DNA from: Amoebophrya sp. A120
Lineage: Eukaryota; Sar; Dinophyceae; Syndiniales; Amoebophryaceae
DNA: 64,000 nt
Assembly (NCBI GenBank): GCA_905178155.1
Contig: CAJINV010000009.1
Location: 2,085,373 to 2,149,372 of the forward strand
Direction of reading: 5' to 3'
Shown here piece by piece: positions 10,004 to 22,399 of the stretch. The notes beneath the pieces were generated by a model. That model saw only the letters and a program-made list of their open reading frames with translations. It was not told where the DNA came from and ran no database searches. A program made the translations under genes and the position numbers. The first letter of the stretch is position 1. Each line of letters begins with the position of its first letter.

Positions 10004-13000
10004 CTATAATTCCCCACTAACAAAGATGTCTTCAGCCCAGGCCCCGATGCGTTTTTCGCGAATCCAGCGCTCGCAGTCCGCGCGCCAGAAGCTGCGAAAC
10101 TTAGGATGCAAAAACTGCCGAAAGTTGAACACCAGCTGTCGACGCCGGGCTGTATCCGTCTCGTTGTCCACACAAATCGCTGGAAGCAGCAACGTGCGGA
10201 TTTGCTGAATTGTCGCTTTGTACTGCCGAATCGCTGGATGCTGCTCTATTGCCTCGCTCTGGGCCGCTGCTGTGCTCTTGATCGCTGAGCTCATACCAGC
10301 TGAAGCGCCACTATTGTGCTGCGTGTCCGCTGAAATTACGTTTGGTTTCTTGTTCGTTAATGAAATTTGCAGTGCCGGGTTAGCTTTCACGAGTTGCAGG
10401 ATCATGGGAATTTGCTTCCGCAGACCGGGCAAACACTCGGTCGAAAGCTCCTCGAAGTCGTCTTCGTCGAGCACTTGCTTCACCAAATCCATCCACCCTT
10501 GCTTCTCTAACCGGTCGCTCGCACGAATCCTGAGCGCCCTATTGTAAGGGCTCGATGCTGACGGTTGGTGTGCGTGCAAGGCGTCCTGCTCCAAGCCGCC
10601 AGCGGGTCCGGCTGCGGTAACTTCCTTGGTGAGAAATGATCGCTGGTATCCACAGAGAAAAACCCATCCACATCCAATTTGTCATGCAAAACATACATAA
10701 AATTCCGTGCTTGTCAAGCAAAAAATGGATGTGGATGGGTTTTTTTCTCTGGATAGCTGGTGCCGGTCGTCGTGGAGGAGCGGCAGGTGGTTGGCCAACG
10801 AGGATCCGTTGGCGCCGGAATCATAGGACGATGAAAGCTGGCCGTTGCTTCCCGCGATGACGTCTCCGCCCGCGAGCTGTGCGGCGAGAGCTCCGACGTC
10901 AGCCTTCGCTGTACTGCTCGTGGTGCCTCTTCTTGTGGCGTCACTTTGCGGATTGAAGTGCTCGAAGAACGCGTGCACCTCCTTGAACGCCTTCCCGAAC
11001 GAGCCGCGGTACTCGTTACGCGCGTCCGGAAGCCGCAGGGAACCCTGCAACCAGGAGGACAGCTGCGAGTGGTTCGTGTGGTTGCAGAACCGCTTGTCGC
11101 ACAGCAGCACCGCACCGTAGTCGTTCTGGTGCCGGATCACGCGGCCCACGGTCTGGTTGATGGCCCGCAGCGCCTGCTGCGAGTACCACTCCGACGGGTC
11201 GCACAGGTTGGTTTCGCGCAGGAACTGCTGCTTTAGCACCACCCGTTGGTCATAGAGCGACGGAAACGGCAGCCCCACTACCGCGACCAGGCGGCACTGC
11301 CGATCCGTGAAGTCCAGCCCCTCGGTCAGCTTTCCCCGTGCGACGGCGCACAACACCGCGCCCGGCTCGCCCTCCTGGCACAGCGCCACGTACTCCTGCC
11401 ACACTTTGTGCATCTCCGCCTGTTTCCGCGGCTCGCACAGCACCTTTTTCGACTTCTCTATGCGCTGCTTGATGCCATTGTCCGTCCAATTTTTCAAAAT
11501 CTGCTCCATCAGCGAGTAGGACGAGAAGGCCACGAGAAACCCCGCGGGGCACACCTTCGCGAAGTTGGCCAGTCCGCTGCCCAGGTCCTGCAGGTACTGG
11601 GCGTAGTTCTGTGCGTTCTGCCGGTTCTGAAACGTGCCCAGCCATTCGCGGTTTGTGGGGCCCCGCGGGATCACCTGGGCCATCACCTGTGACTGCTTGA
11701 TGACGTGTCGGTTGCTCAGCTCCACATTAAAGGGCACGCCGAGGGATTTTTTCGTCGACGTTAGCGGCGAAAGCGTCCCGGAGGTGATGATGATGGATCG
11801 CACGCCTTGGTCTTGCAAGTCCGTCATGGCGGGCTTTGAGGTGAAGCACCAAAAGAACAATGTGCGCCGGAAGTCGGACTCCTCGCGGTCGCCGGCGACG
11901 TTGTCCAGGTTCCATCCCACGTTGTTGCGCTTGCGTCGCTTGAAATCTGGCTCCGCGGCTCCGTCCTGCGGTGTGGCAGTTCTTACCTGCTCTATGATCT
12001 GCACCCGAAAATGCTCGTCCAGGAGCTTGCGTTTTTCCTCGCGGTACCGCTGCGCTTTCTCCGCCACATCCTGCTCGGAAACCTGAAGCTGCTTCTTCGC
12101 GTTTCGGCTAATGCCAAACGACGCAGCAGCAGGAGCACCGGGACCGAGGACGCCACTCCCCTCGCCCTCGGCGGTGTGCTGCTGGAACGCCTTCTCGGTT
12201 TCGAAGAGGGAACTGAGGATCTTCTGGAACTTCTCCGTGCACTTGGCCGACCGCCCGTGCACGTCCGCGCCGCCAAGCGACTTTGCCATGGCGATGATCG
12301 AGATCACCTTGTCGCAGGCGTCCTTGAGCGCTTTGTACTCTACGACGGTGATGCCGGCGGCCTCGAACAGGTCCAAGATCGCCGCCCCCTTGGGGTAAAG
12401 CCGCTCCCGGTAGCCGACGTTGTTCAGTTCCTCGCCTTCCTGCCCGCGAATCGTGCCGATTTTCACGGTCGTGTTGTTGTTCGCGTCGCGCTCCGGCATG
12501 TCGATCTCGCACAGGACCTTCTCCAGGCTGACCACCTTCTGCTTCAACAATCCCAGCAGCATCAGCATCTCTTCCTTCGCGATCTTCCCCGCCGTCGCGC
12601 CCTCCGTGTCCGCGTCCTCCGGGTGGTGCACCAGGTGCCGGGCACCGCCCTCTTCCACGTCGCCGACGCAATCCAGGATCTCCGACTCGACGAAGGCAAT
12701 GTCACGGTGCGACAGCTCGAAGCCCTGCGTGGCCTCGCAGATGGAGTCGATGTTGTGGCCCTCATCAAAAATAACGATGGCATTCCGCAGAGAAATGCCC
12801 AGTGCATTTCGCGCGACCGGGTCCAGCACGTAATTGTACGGACACATCAGCAACACCGCTTCCTTCGCGTCCTCGCGAGACTTGAAGAACGGACAAACAA
12901 GGTATGAAAACGAAAATACGACGAGATCTCGTGCGGAGAATGACAAAATAAAGTATTGCATCGCTTTGCTTTCTGGTTAAATATTACAAGACCTTCTACA

Positions 13001-13896
13001 TCTAATACCTCAACAACCTAACACGTCGATGTCTGCTGACGACGCAATAAAACCATTGATCCTTTTGAAAAGCAAAAGTGAAAGTCGTCGTGGTCGGAAT
13101 CTTCATCACACCCTTAAACTTACTTCTCGACTTTTTCTTCGTTTCTTAAGTAGTTGTCGCGGCAAACCTTCTGCAATTCCTCGATGTCCAGCAGAGAAGT
13201 GTCGCCTAGAACAGCCTGGTACCGCTTGGTGAACACCGACATGTAGTAGCTGCAAGTGCCGCCCGCACTACTTGGTGCAGCGCTGGCGCTGCCGAGATTT
13301 GAAATCGAGTAGGAAGGGCCCGCGTTCTGCTGCTTCTTGTTGTGTCGCGTGTTGGCGCAGAACTGTCCGCACATCGCGGACTGCTTCATGCCCTTTTGTT
13401 TGCTGACCAGCGGGTGCACGCAGAGCTGTTCCCGCCCCGCGATGACGGCGGCGCGCGGTCGGTACCCGGTCTTTTTCAGCTCCTTGGTGACCTGCTTGAG
13501 CTGGCTGTGCGTGCGGGAGGTGTAGAAAATCCGCGGGAGGGTGTCCTGCAGGTCTTTTGCGGCCGCGTCGTCCGTCCACGCGTGGTAAGCTTTGTCTTCT
13601 TGCTGCCTCGTCGCAATCTTGCTGGCGTTTCGCTCCGCGTACCCGTCACGCCAGGCCAAGACGGCGCAAAGCAGACACAACGTTTTCCCGGTGCCGGTAG
13701 GCGACTCAAGCAGCGCATTCTGCCGGTTTTCGCACGCTTGCACCACTTTCCGCATGTACTCCTCCTGGCAGTCATACGCCGGAAACGGAAAATGGACCAG
13801 CACATTCGAACCGCAATTCACCTGCTGGCCCTGCTGTTGCTGGTATGTGTCACCCATTGGAAGAGAAGACGTAACTCCTGGCGCCGTAAGAAACAT
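10004..13896 (-). CDS. RTEL1: RTEL1-like DNA helicase (XPD superfamily)
   Basis: About 1,185 residues in three exons: 13896-13124, about 12902-10756, and 10641-10004. Exon 1 has the RTEL1-type Q/Walker A region ([26 protein letters not shown], about 65-77) and Fe-S cysteines LCVHP, MCGQFC and CSYY. Exon 2 opens with VCPFF, the fourth Fe-S cysteine, followed by MPYNY-like CPYNYVLD, a DEGH box in place of DEAH, and the terminal helicase motifs [11 protein letters not shown] and [18 protein letters not shown]. Exon 3 carries a harmonin-like region ([20 protein letters not shown]), as in the RTEL1 tail. RTEL1 resolves D-loops and telomeric T-loops. The 5' intron has a GTAAGT donor but no AG close before VCPFF; the 3' intron is the inverted-repeat element at 10642-10761. 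FANCJ and DDX11 fit less well. Confidence 0.88.
10642..10761 (-). mobile_element. Introner-like inverted-repeat element acting as RTEL1 intron
   Basis: On the sense strand the element starts TATCCAGAGAAAA and ends TTTTTCTCTGTGGATA. The two arms pair over about 29 bases (ATCCACAGAG-AAAAACCCATCCACATCCA type). It is bounded by copies of GCTGGT at 10642-10647 and 10756-10761. Removing 114 bases, one repeat copy included, joins CAC CAG CGA TCA and brings the C-terminal harmonin-like exon into the helicase frame. Left in place, it gives a TGA stop. The 3' splice site can be read as CAG, but the 5' side would be CTATCC rather than GT. Confidence 0.85.
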
Positions 13897-14835
13897 TTAT
13901 TTATTGAGTCTGCTATTTCCTGTGGGATTGTGATGATTTTACTATTTCGACTCCGACGACACAAACTATCATATCGATGAAAATAGGATGATTAAACTCA
14001 AAAATTGGAGCGCCGGCAGGAGGCTACGAACCGGTGGCCGTGCAAGACGAGAATCAATACGGCAGACGGGCAACATCAGAAGCTTGCTCAATCTTATGCA
14101 CAGCAGTGTGGTCGGGGTCGACGTTTAGTCATTGAAGCGTTTTCTTTGACATTCGCGTTCTCTTTACGCACCTTTCTCTGCTCGCTGCATGCACAAGGAA
14201 GCGCATTCACATTCCGACCTCGCTGATTTCAAGTTTGGCGCAGCACTACACTCCTCACTGATCACGTTCGAGGTGGACAACACCGGTAATAGCAATACCA
14301 AGCACGCAGTAATGCTTTTGCCTCTGTAGCGGAGAGCGCACATCAACAGCTTTGTTTTATTTTCATTTCTAATTGTACATGCGCTTGCGCACAGCCTGAC
14401 TCTGCCAGCAGAGTGCTACCAAACATACGCTTAGAGCACCGTCAAGAAGCAGGTCGTTAAAAGTTCATTGCTATTTGATTCGGACCATTCTCGAACACGA
14501 TGTTGTCGCAGCGTGTCATAGGATATGATACAGTGAGAAGATAGTGATACAATACCAATGAAACTATATTGTGTTTGTGTGTAATTGTAAATTAGTGAAG
14601 TGCAACAGTCTCAATCCCTGTCCACCAGGGCCGCGCATCAGTTGTGACAGAAGTGAGTGGCTATTTGAAACAGTAGTAGCACGTGTAGGTTTAGATACAT
14701 TTGGATTTGTTCCGCGGGTGGTACTTCTACAAGTATCAGCTTCGGCAGAATCTGAAAAATGTATGAGCAGCGTCCAAGAACGAGCAATGATTCATCTCCA
14801 CTTCTTGTTTCTACAACTTCAACTTCGTCTTCTAG
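13897..14835. other. Intergenic, no gene recognised
   Basis: This lies upstream of the RTEL1-like gene. A 107-codon plus-strand frame near 14571 lacks any motif. Nothing else was seen. Confidence 0.5.
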
Positions 14836-16020
14836 TTACATTTCGTGTGGTGCAGCTTTGTTTTGAAATCCCTGCTCAAACACTCGCCCCGTAAAGGCGC
14901 GGTCGAGTTGTGCCTGTTTCTCGTTTGCGAGCTGCTCGAAGCACCGCTCCTGGTTGCGGTGCAGAATCGACAGGTTTCCATCGGGCGTCGGTCTCTCCAG
15001 GCTCACCATACTCCCGGGCGGAAACGGTTGGTAAATACCCGGGTTGCCTTTCGGACCCGGCTCCTTGGTGCAGCCAATCCAGTTCGCCGACGCTCGTGGT
15101 TGGGCGTATGCAGCGGAAAATTCCCTTCTTGGGCCATGCTGCGCTTGGATCAAATTTCAAGTTGCGCACCACAAGAAACTGACATTGAAATTGATCTGTT
15201 CGAGGAGTTGGACGTAAATCATTCCTGTTTATGATACGCCTTTTCTAAGCTTATCGCTTCTCTTTCTGTTCCTACAGATACCTTCCACTGCAAAGTGCTG
15301 CAAGCACTGATGTAACTACACATGCATTCTCATCAGAAAGTAGAAACAGAAAGCAAAAATAGTACACTGCATGACATCAAACCCAAGGCCAAAAACAACC
15401 AGTAGGTATGTCAACGATGACAAGAATCAATCATAATGTGCGCACAAGGCGCCTTTTGGGTTTTCCATTTTTCATACGGGATCCACGGTCTTCAAGTATT
15501 CTTGCATCTGTGTTGAATTGATGTTGATATGTAATTTCGAATGTTCATGTTGTAGTGTGTGAGTGTGACATGAAAATCAATGATTTTGCGCTGTCTTTTC
15601 CTTCAGGTGCAGTTGCAAAGCAGGGTGCACAGCAAGAACTAGAACTAGTCCGCGAATCAGCTCAAAAAAAAAGAAAACGAAACTCGAACACGAGCAACAC
15701 CTGAAACAGAAACTCAATGTGTAGTTTTGTACCTTGTATTCGTACAGTCCCTTCATGTAGGTTTGCGCATCCCTGGAAGGATTGGACGGTGGCTTTTCTA
15801 CGGGTGCTGGCTTCGGCCGTACGAGGTGCGGGTTCCCCCTTGGCCCTGGAAGTTTCGAAGCGCCGTAGGCACTCCGGGATTCGTACCAGTGCTGTTCCAT
15901 TGCCCCACTTTGGTTGGCCCGGAAGTGCGAGCTCTGCTGTGCATCGGAGCTGTAGTAGGTGTTCTGCAGAGACGTGTCCAGATTGTCCTTCGGCGTACGT
16001 CCAGACGCCGAACTCTCCAT
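14836..16020 (-). CDS. Small proline-rich protein with duplicated PGPxGNP motif
   Basis: Predicted 196 residues in two exons, 16020-15733 and 15138-14836, joined phase 0 across a 594-bp intron (AAG|GTACAA donor, GCAG|CAT acceptor). The first in-frame ATG is at 16020 (MESSASGRTPKDNLDTSLQN). The frame runs open a little higher to a possible TTTGTAG acceptor, so an earlier exon is possible. Each exon encodes one copy of a similar segment: SKLPGPRGNPHLVRPKP in the first and TKEPGPKGNPGIYQPFPPGS in the second. That duplication across the splice supports the model. I do not recognise the family. Short Pro/Gly repeats like this occur in flagellar and cortical microtubule proteins, which is only a suggestion. 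Confidence 0.6.
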
Positions 16021-16977
16021 CTTTGTCTTTCTGCCGATTGTACTCTCTTCCTCCAACTACAAATTTTTCGAAAAGCTAATCGGAAAAAAACTGACAGAGT
16101 TCAGAGAACCAAGAACTGCCCAATTAAACAGTATATCGGTTGAACCTGCTTTGCTTAGTGAAGTGTTTTTTGCATTATAGATGGCAGCATGAAGTACATC
16201 ATCATACCCAGCTGATTGCGTTCTTCCAGGATGAAGCGTATAGCTATAGCGCGTCAGTATCGCGTTGGCGACGTTCCGCCGATGTGATAAAAATGAAATG
16301 CTTGTGGACCTCACGACCGGTCAATGACGGTGCTAGGACATACAGAATCCAATTGATTCTGAAGTACCGAGGAACAAGAGTCTTCGTATGCTTTCTTGTG
16401 ACAATGCAACGACCCAGTACCTGACGACGCACGATTTCATTCTACTTTGCACTTTTACTTGTCGAGCTTGACGATATTAAATCTAGGCTAAAGAATAGGT
16501 ACTTCGGCAGCTTCCTTTTTCCCAACAATGACTCAAGGCTAATCCCCGGAGAACGAATTACCATCTCAACCGACGGGCCTAGTTGTGAGCTTAACAGAGG
16601 TACAACCAAGACCGACCAGGTACATAGAAGAAGCGGGACGAGACGACAAGCGTCAACTGCGATAGTACCAGGCGAGCTACGAACCTATACCACTATCTAT
16701 GGATGCAGCAATTTTGGAATAAGAAACAAACGAGAGCAGGTGATTACCGATGAGATTCATCTTGCATGAACCTTCAACACGGTAACGACCCGCCACCCCC
16801 CCCAGGATTTGCGTTGACGACTGAACTCCTGCGATCGACACACAGAATGATGTTTTTTGCAGCTAGACTGCTACTCACAGTTCCAACTGCCGCACGTCGC
16901 TCGTCTACCAGTTGTGTGCCATGCGGACGACAACTGCAGCCCATCCTCTCAATAGCACAGACACACAGATGAAGACT
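16021..16977. other. Intergenic, no gene recognised
   Basis: Short frames only; the 85-codon minus-strand frame at 16057-16314 ends at the TAG that may be an acceptor for the neighbouring gene and has no motif. Nothing else was seen. Confidence 0.5.
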
Positions 16978-18340
16978 TCAATATGCGAATGTTGTGGTTT
17001 CTAGTGTGCTTCCTGTTGGATCAGTTCCTGCCCTAGGCCGTCGGGCCGCTGGAGATACAAGGTCGTGATCTAGTACTCTGTTACTCCTTGTACTACTGCC
17101 AGCACCTCCAAAATCCGCGTCGTTGAAAAATAAAGAGCCACCTTTTCCACCTCCACCCGCCACCGTGGTGCTTTCCAGGAACCTTTTCTGCAGGAGCATC
17201 TCGCCGGTGATGTCACCCTCTTGAAAAACGCCGACCGGAGTTTTAAGCGACGATCGAGCTCCAGCTGCACCGGTCCCGCTGGTCGAAGTTGCGGCGGACA
17301 TCACCCCTTTGTAGTTGCTTGCTGCACTGCCATTTTGTACGTTTTTTCCGTTTTTGAATCCGTCCAGCATGCCGCCCGGCGCTTCATTTGCGGCGGCGGA
17401 CTGCTCGGCCTCATTCTGGAAGCGGACCTTGGAGGCGGTTCTGCTTTGGCCAGTCTGCGTCGGACTGGCTCCTTCGGCCGTGTACTCCTCGTCTGGGACC
17501 TCCCGAAAAAACACGTGCTTGTTTTCTTCATACACGTGCTTAAGCGAGGGTTGCGTCCGGAGCAACGTCTCGAGTATCTTTACCCTGGTCTCCGCGATCC
17601 GACGGCGCAACAGAGCAGGAAGCTCGTCGTATCGTAGCATCACTTTGGTCTCCGCAAGCGTGAACCTGATTTACATTTGTAGCGAAGCAGTTTCAAAAGA
17701 GAAGATACACCCTGACAGAGTATCGCTTCCACAAATGAGAGCGCCAAGGCAAAGTAGTGGATGAAGAGATGCTGCCGTTTGTAGTATCACATCAGCGTAT
17801 CAAGCACATGAGAAACTAATATAAACCCAAACGCAACATGTACATTATTCTACATGGTGAACTTGATTTTAGAAGTTATGCAACTTACTCTGCGTAGGCT
17901 TCAAGCACCACGGGCGGAACGCGCTGTTCGGGCTTCATGACGTAGAGCGCGTCCAGCAGTGGTTTGACGCTACCGCGCTTCATCAGGCCGAGTTTGATCT
18001 TCTGCAGCACCAGGTCCATACCGTAGTCCTGCGCGATTTCGCAGGTCTCGAAGAGCACGTCCGCGTTGGGCGCGACCTGCTGGCTGTAGATGGTGTCTAG
18101 GAGGGCGATCGCGGCTTTCACCGATCGGTTGTTCTTGATCACCAACATCTTCCCGAAAAACGCGTCGGGATGCAGCACCTGGTCCTGGATGTCTTTCGAG
18201 TACGCCGCGCACTTGGAGCTGTGCACGTACAACTTCGTGCCGTGCGTGACCAGGATCATGTCCGGCGTGCCGTACCGCAACAGCTCCGGGTCCTTCATGT
18301 CCCTGTAGTTCGGCGACCGAATCGTCGCCGAGGATCGCAT
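16978..18340 (-). CDS. BTB/POZ-like protein with disordered tail
   Basis: Predicted 379 residues in two exons, 18340-17889 and 17665-16978. The 223-bp intron is canonical (GA|GTAAGT, CAG|G) and rejoins GAG as a split codon. Residues about 20-125 resemble a BTB fold: DMILVTHGTKLYVHSSKCAA, then FFGKMLVIKNN, then AAIALLDTIYSQQVAPNADV and LFETCEIAQDYGMDLVLQKI. A helical BACK-like stretch follows across the splice (EAYAEFTLAETKVMLRYDEL). The last 150 residues are Gly/Ser/Ala-rich and probably disordered. BTB proteins usually dimerise and act as adaptors, often for cullin-3 ubiquitin ligases; no Kelch or other partner domain is present. The BTB call rests on pattern only and is moderate. Confidence 0.7.
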
Positions 18341-20552
18341 CTTCTACGTAACTTCTGCTCGATTTATCAGTGCACTCACCAACGTTGTTCGCGAGTCCTC
18401 TCTTCAAAATCAAAGGGTAACTTCGAAGTCTGCCGGTCGTCAGAGGCGCACACAAGCGCGCTGATGAATGTACTTATATGCGAGTGCGTCGACAAAAACA
18501 TCCGAAGGCAAACAAGCCTAAAACGCCGGAGAGGATCTGCATCCCGCTAATGCACTATTCGTCTTACTTGTGCTATCCAATCCGATCATCGCTCTTAAAA
18601 TTTGAGTATATTACACTCTGGTGCTCTTCGTCCCGCAGCCCTGGCTCTGTTTGCTTCTTGCCTACAAAAGTAAACCAACGATCAACAACGAGAAAACACG
18701 ATGGGCAACAACGATCAACAACGAGAAAACCCCCACGATTAAAGGGGTCGTATAATTCTGGATATCGCGACTCGATCAACATCTGGAGACTGACTACAAA
18801 ATTACTGCGACATGACCACAGGGTGCTGCTGTACCCAACCTCTCAAGACCTCTCAAGCGACAACATGAGCCGTCGCGCAATCGTTCGTTCACCAACTACT
18901 CATGAAGAGCAACGTCGGGCGTACTACAACTAAGCGAACGCGGTCGTGTCGGCCATCTAGTTTCGCCTGGTCGTCCCAATGGTGATCGTGGTCTGTTGAA
19001 AACCCGAAAAAAACAGTGCATTGTGAAAAATCAAGGTCGAGGGGTGAGTCAGGTGGAAACCGCGTGTTTCTTGCTAGTACAGCAACTTCTTTCAGATTTA
19101 CAACCATGCTGCACAAGTTAGTAACGTTGTCGTCGTTGCTCGTCCTTCACCTCTGAGTGGAGGTTCTACAGAAGCGTTTCCGGAGTCATCATGTGAGTGC
19201 AACCACTCGAAGACAAATGCAAATCGACGACGCGCAGGCACGAATTGCAATTGCAAATCACAAGAAGGTCCTGCAGAATCAGAAACGAGATTTTATCTTC
19301 TATTTATCATACAGTTTTATTTCGGTAAGTCTAACAAGTTCCACATGAAATATCGATATTGGCAATGCGACTTACACCTAGAACTAGTGCGCACTAAATA
19401 AAAATGGTTTGCGAAAAAAGTTCACATCGACAAGAAGGCTAAAAAAAAGTAAATTTAGGCAGAGCCTGAGGCAGGTAAGAGGTGCGTAAAAGTATGCGGA
19501 TGGTGTTTGAATCCCTCATATATTATGGCCACGCACTACGCGGAGAGCGGAGAAGTTAGTCTGAAACTGGTGAGAGAAGAGTTGTCATTTAAAATCTTTG
19601 TTCTCGACGGTGTCATTGTGGCTATTCCAATTCGTATTCGTTTGAGTTTCCAAAAGTATGTAAAATAAACCTGTACATGTACTAGTGCAGCTCTTGTAGT
19701 TGACAAGTGCCATCATTCTTCACAGAAAAATGATGAAAAAAGGAGAAAGAATTGATAAAAACGAAGCAAACCACTTTTGCACGAGCAGCAGCTCCTTGAA
19801 AAAAGTTCGCTGTATATAAAAAAGTTGATAAGTTAGTAAGTTTCTAGGAAAGCGAAAGGGTCGTCTGCAAATGCAATTACTAATCGCATAAGAAACGGCG
19901 CTTCCGTTTACAACTTGTGCATTAAAAAATCATACATGAAGGCGAGAGTGTAGCTGTCTCTGTACACAAGAGACTGGAGGCAATGGTAGCATCACCATCA
20001 CTCGGCCTACTACTTCTCGAAAAATCGAAATGAACGGAAATAGGAAGCTCGTGATAAAACTATCAGAGAGCTTTGTTCTCTAGTATTGGAGTAGACTCTG
20101 TCTAAGTAGCCGATGTTCATAACATTGAGATGTGATAGCTGCGATAAAATCGTAAACGCAGAATGATAAAGAAACACTCGTCGCACTTTGGTGTTAAATC
20201 GTTTGGAAAAAAGCAGCATCAACGAAGCTAGCAAGACATTTGTTGTCACTTTTGTAAAAAAATCAGATCTAGGTCGAGGCAAAGCATGATTTCATTTCTC
20301 TCGTCAACGCGATTAAGGTATAAACTGAAACTGTATTCTCAAACGAAGAAAAAGATAAACTGAAACTACAACTAGCAGCAAACGCTAGTGAAACTTATTG
20401 TTATTGTTCGCTGCAACTATATCTGTGACATTGATTCAGAAAGCTTAAGCTTGAAGATTGTTGCTATGCATTTGCGAAAAATGTTGAAAATCGTCTGCTG
20501 AAATTACTCTTGCGATTTTCAACCTGCTTTCTGCAACTCCTCATCCAAAATG
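18341..20552. other. Long intergenic stretch, no gene recognised
   Basis: About 2.2 kb without a convincing gene. A 151-codon plus-strand frame at 18478-18933 has no motif. A 22-bp direct repeat lies at 18676-18730. The rest is AT-rich with homopolymer runs. A non-coding RNA here cannot be excluded. Confidence 0.5.
18676..18730 (+). repeat. Two-copy 22-bp direct repeat
   Basis: CAACGATCAACAACGAGAAA followed by AC occurs at 18676-18697 and again at 18709-18730, spaced 33 bases apart. Confidence 0.6.
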
Positions 20553-22127
20553 TCACTCCATTTCATCGCTGCAGTTCGGACCGGCCGAGGATGCCGGCTG
20601 TTGATCCGAGGATGATTCGCTGTGCATTTTCTTCTTAACGACACGGCTGGCGTCCTCTGTACTGCCTGACTCCACATCCGCGCTAACATCATGGCCAACA
20701 CTGGTGTCCCTCGCCACCGTCCGACCTCCGTGCCGGGTGTGCGCTTGCGCAAATTTGAGCACGTAGGCGATGACATTTTCGAGCTGCTGCAGGTACCTTT
20801 CTTCCTGCGACTGCTTGTATCTGGGCGCATGCTGGACCAACAGCTGCGGCTCGGGTCGGTACTTCTCATAGAGTGCCGAAGACAGGCGGAAAGAGCTCCG
20901 GCCGATCGAAACTACATGATTCTGGTGGCTGCTGTTCGGCATCTTCTTCTGCAACGCCGGGTTGTAGAGCAAGGGTTTCTTGTTCATCACAGTCGGCACG
21001 GTGATAGCGGACCCATCATTTGTCGACGAGCTGTGCTGCGTAGGCTGAGGGGATGCTGCGCCACTCGCAAAGGTGGGCTTCGGCTTTGACTTCGTCATCA
21101 CGACGGGGCGGTTCAGCACTGAGGAGAGAGTCGGTTCCGACAATCCTTGATTTATTCCGTGCTGCTGAAACTGGCCCTGCAGTCCACCGGCCACTGCAGC
21201 AGCCCTCCCCGAGGGAGAACTGATGTTGTTGAAAAGGTTGGTGCCCACGGGGCGGACGGCCGCGGTCACCATGTCAACGTCTGAGTGCCCACTGACCTGG
21301 TGCTGGTCCACTGCAGTACTTCCGGTCGTGATTACACGGTTTATTGCGTTACTAGAAGATGTAGAAGCACTTGTCCTCGCCACTGGGATTTTGTTGAAAA
21401 ACGTGTGCGCATTCGTGACATGGCCGTACCATGCAACATCCCAGGAGTCGTCATTTTGTTGCACTATTTGTTCTTCTTCTGCGGGAACCGCCGCACCAGC
21501 ATCGTTCTGCGGATCCTCGTGCTGCCGGCAATTTTCCGCCTCGTCGTAGTTCAACAAAATCCTGCGCTCTTGATTCGCCTGCAAAAATCCTTCGTCGCTT
21601 TCTCCTTGCTGGGATTGATTGAAGATTTCCTGGTCCTCCACCCTACCCGCGGGCGCCGCTGCCGCTCCTGCACCAGCACCGTACCGGTTTTGCATGATTT
21701 GGCTCATGTTTGCGTGGTCCACATCCAGATCGACTTCCTTCGTGTGGTCGATGGTGAAATTGTGCGGCTGATGCTGCAACAGCTCATCAGTCAACACGAT
21801 GTCGCCATCCAACTCCATCGGCACCGGCCCACGCTGCGGACCGACCACGGCCTGCATGTCGGGGTTCGGAATGCCCGCGAGAGTCCAAAACTCATCCTCG
21901 GAGATGCCCATCTGTAGTTTTGTTAGGTGCGATGCATGGGGTTTTTTGTGGTTTGCTCGGTTCTTGTTTGTGACAAACTGGCATGAATCATGCAGCGAAG
22001 ATGTGATAAGCCGCGAGTACATGATCCTCAACAAAGAAGTAGAACCTTTGCAATGTTATGATGTAAAAATTGCAACAATTTTTATCAAGTTCGCTTATAC
22101 ATTGCGGCAAACTTCGTTGATGTCCAT
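20553..22127 (-). CDS. Q/N/P-rich protein, unknown function
   Basis: The main exon, 21911-20553, starts right after a CTACAG acceptor with ATGGGC (MGISEDEFWTLAGIPNPDMQ) and codes about 452 residues. It could start there, or join a short upstream exon at 22127-22101 (MDINEVCRN, donor AAT|GTATAA) in phase 0. The frame of that upstream exon stays open to about 22260, so the true 5' end may lie higher. The protein is rich in Gln, Asn, Ser, Pro and Ala with an acidic first quarter. The only ordered-looking part is near the C-terminus (LSSALYEKYRPEPQLLVQHA followed by a helix ending LKFAQAHTRHGG). I do not recognise it. Confidence 0.65.
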
Positions 22128-22399
22128 GAATGTTCCGGTGGTGGAGCTAGTCGCGGCAAACTCCGGACTCTGGTCATCGGTGGAGGTTTCCGAACACGGG
22201 ATTAACTCGGTCGAAGCCGTTCCGCACCGGTCCAGTTGCTTCAGCGTTTCTGTTTGTTTTTTTTTCTAGCTTTTCCAAGGACAAGAAAACGCCTGACGTC
22301 GTCATGCGTTAAATTATGCTCATCAAAGATTGGCATGGACAAGATCATGACTCATACATCCACGTCGTTGATGTCGATGGGGCCGCAATGTCCTCGACG

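Noticed and set aside
10004-10594. Independent gene downstream of the helicase
   Set aside because: It begins with TTG, and removal of the inverted-repeat element joins it in frame to RTEL1, whose homologues carry a similar harmonin-like tail.
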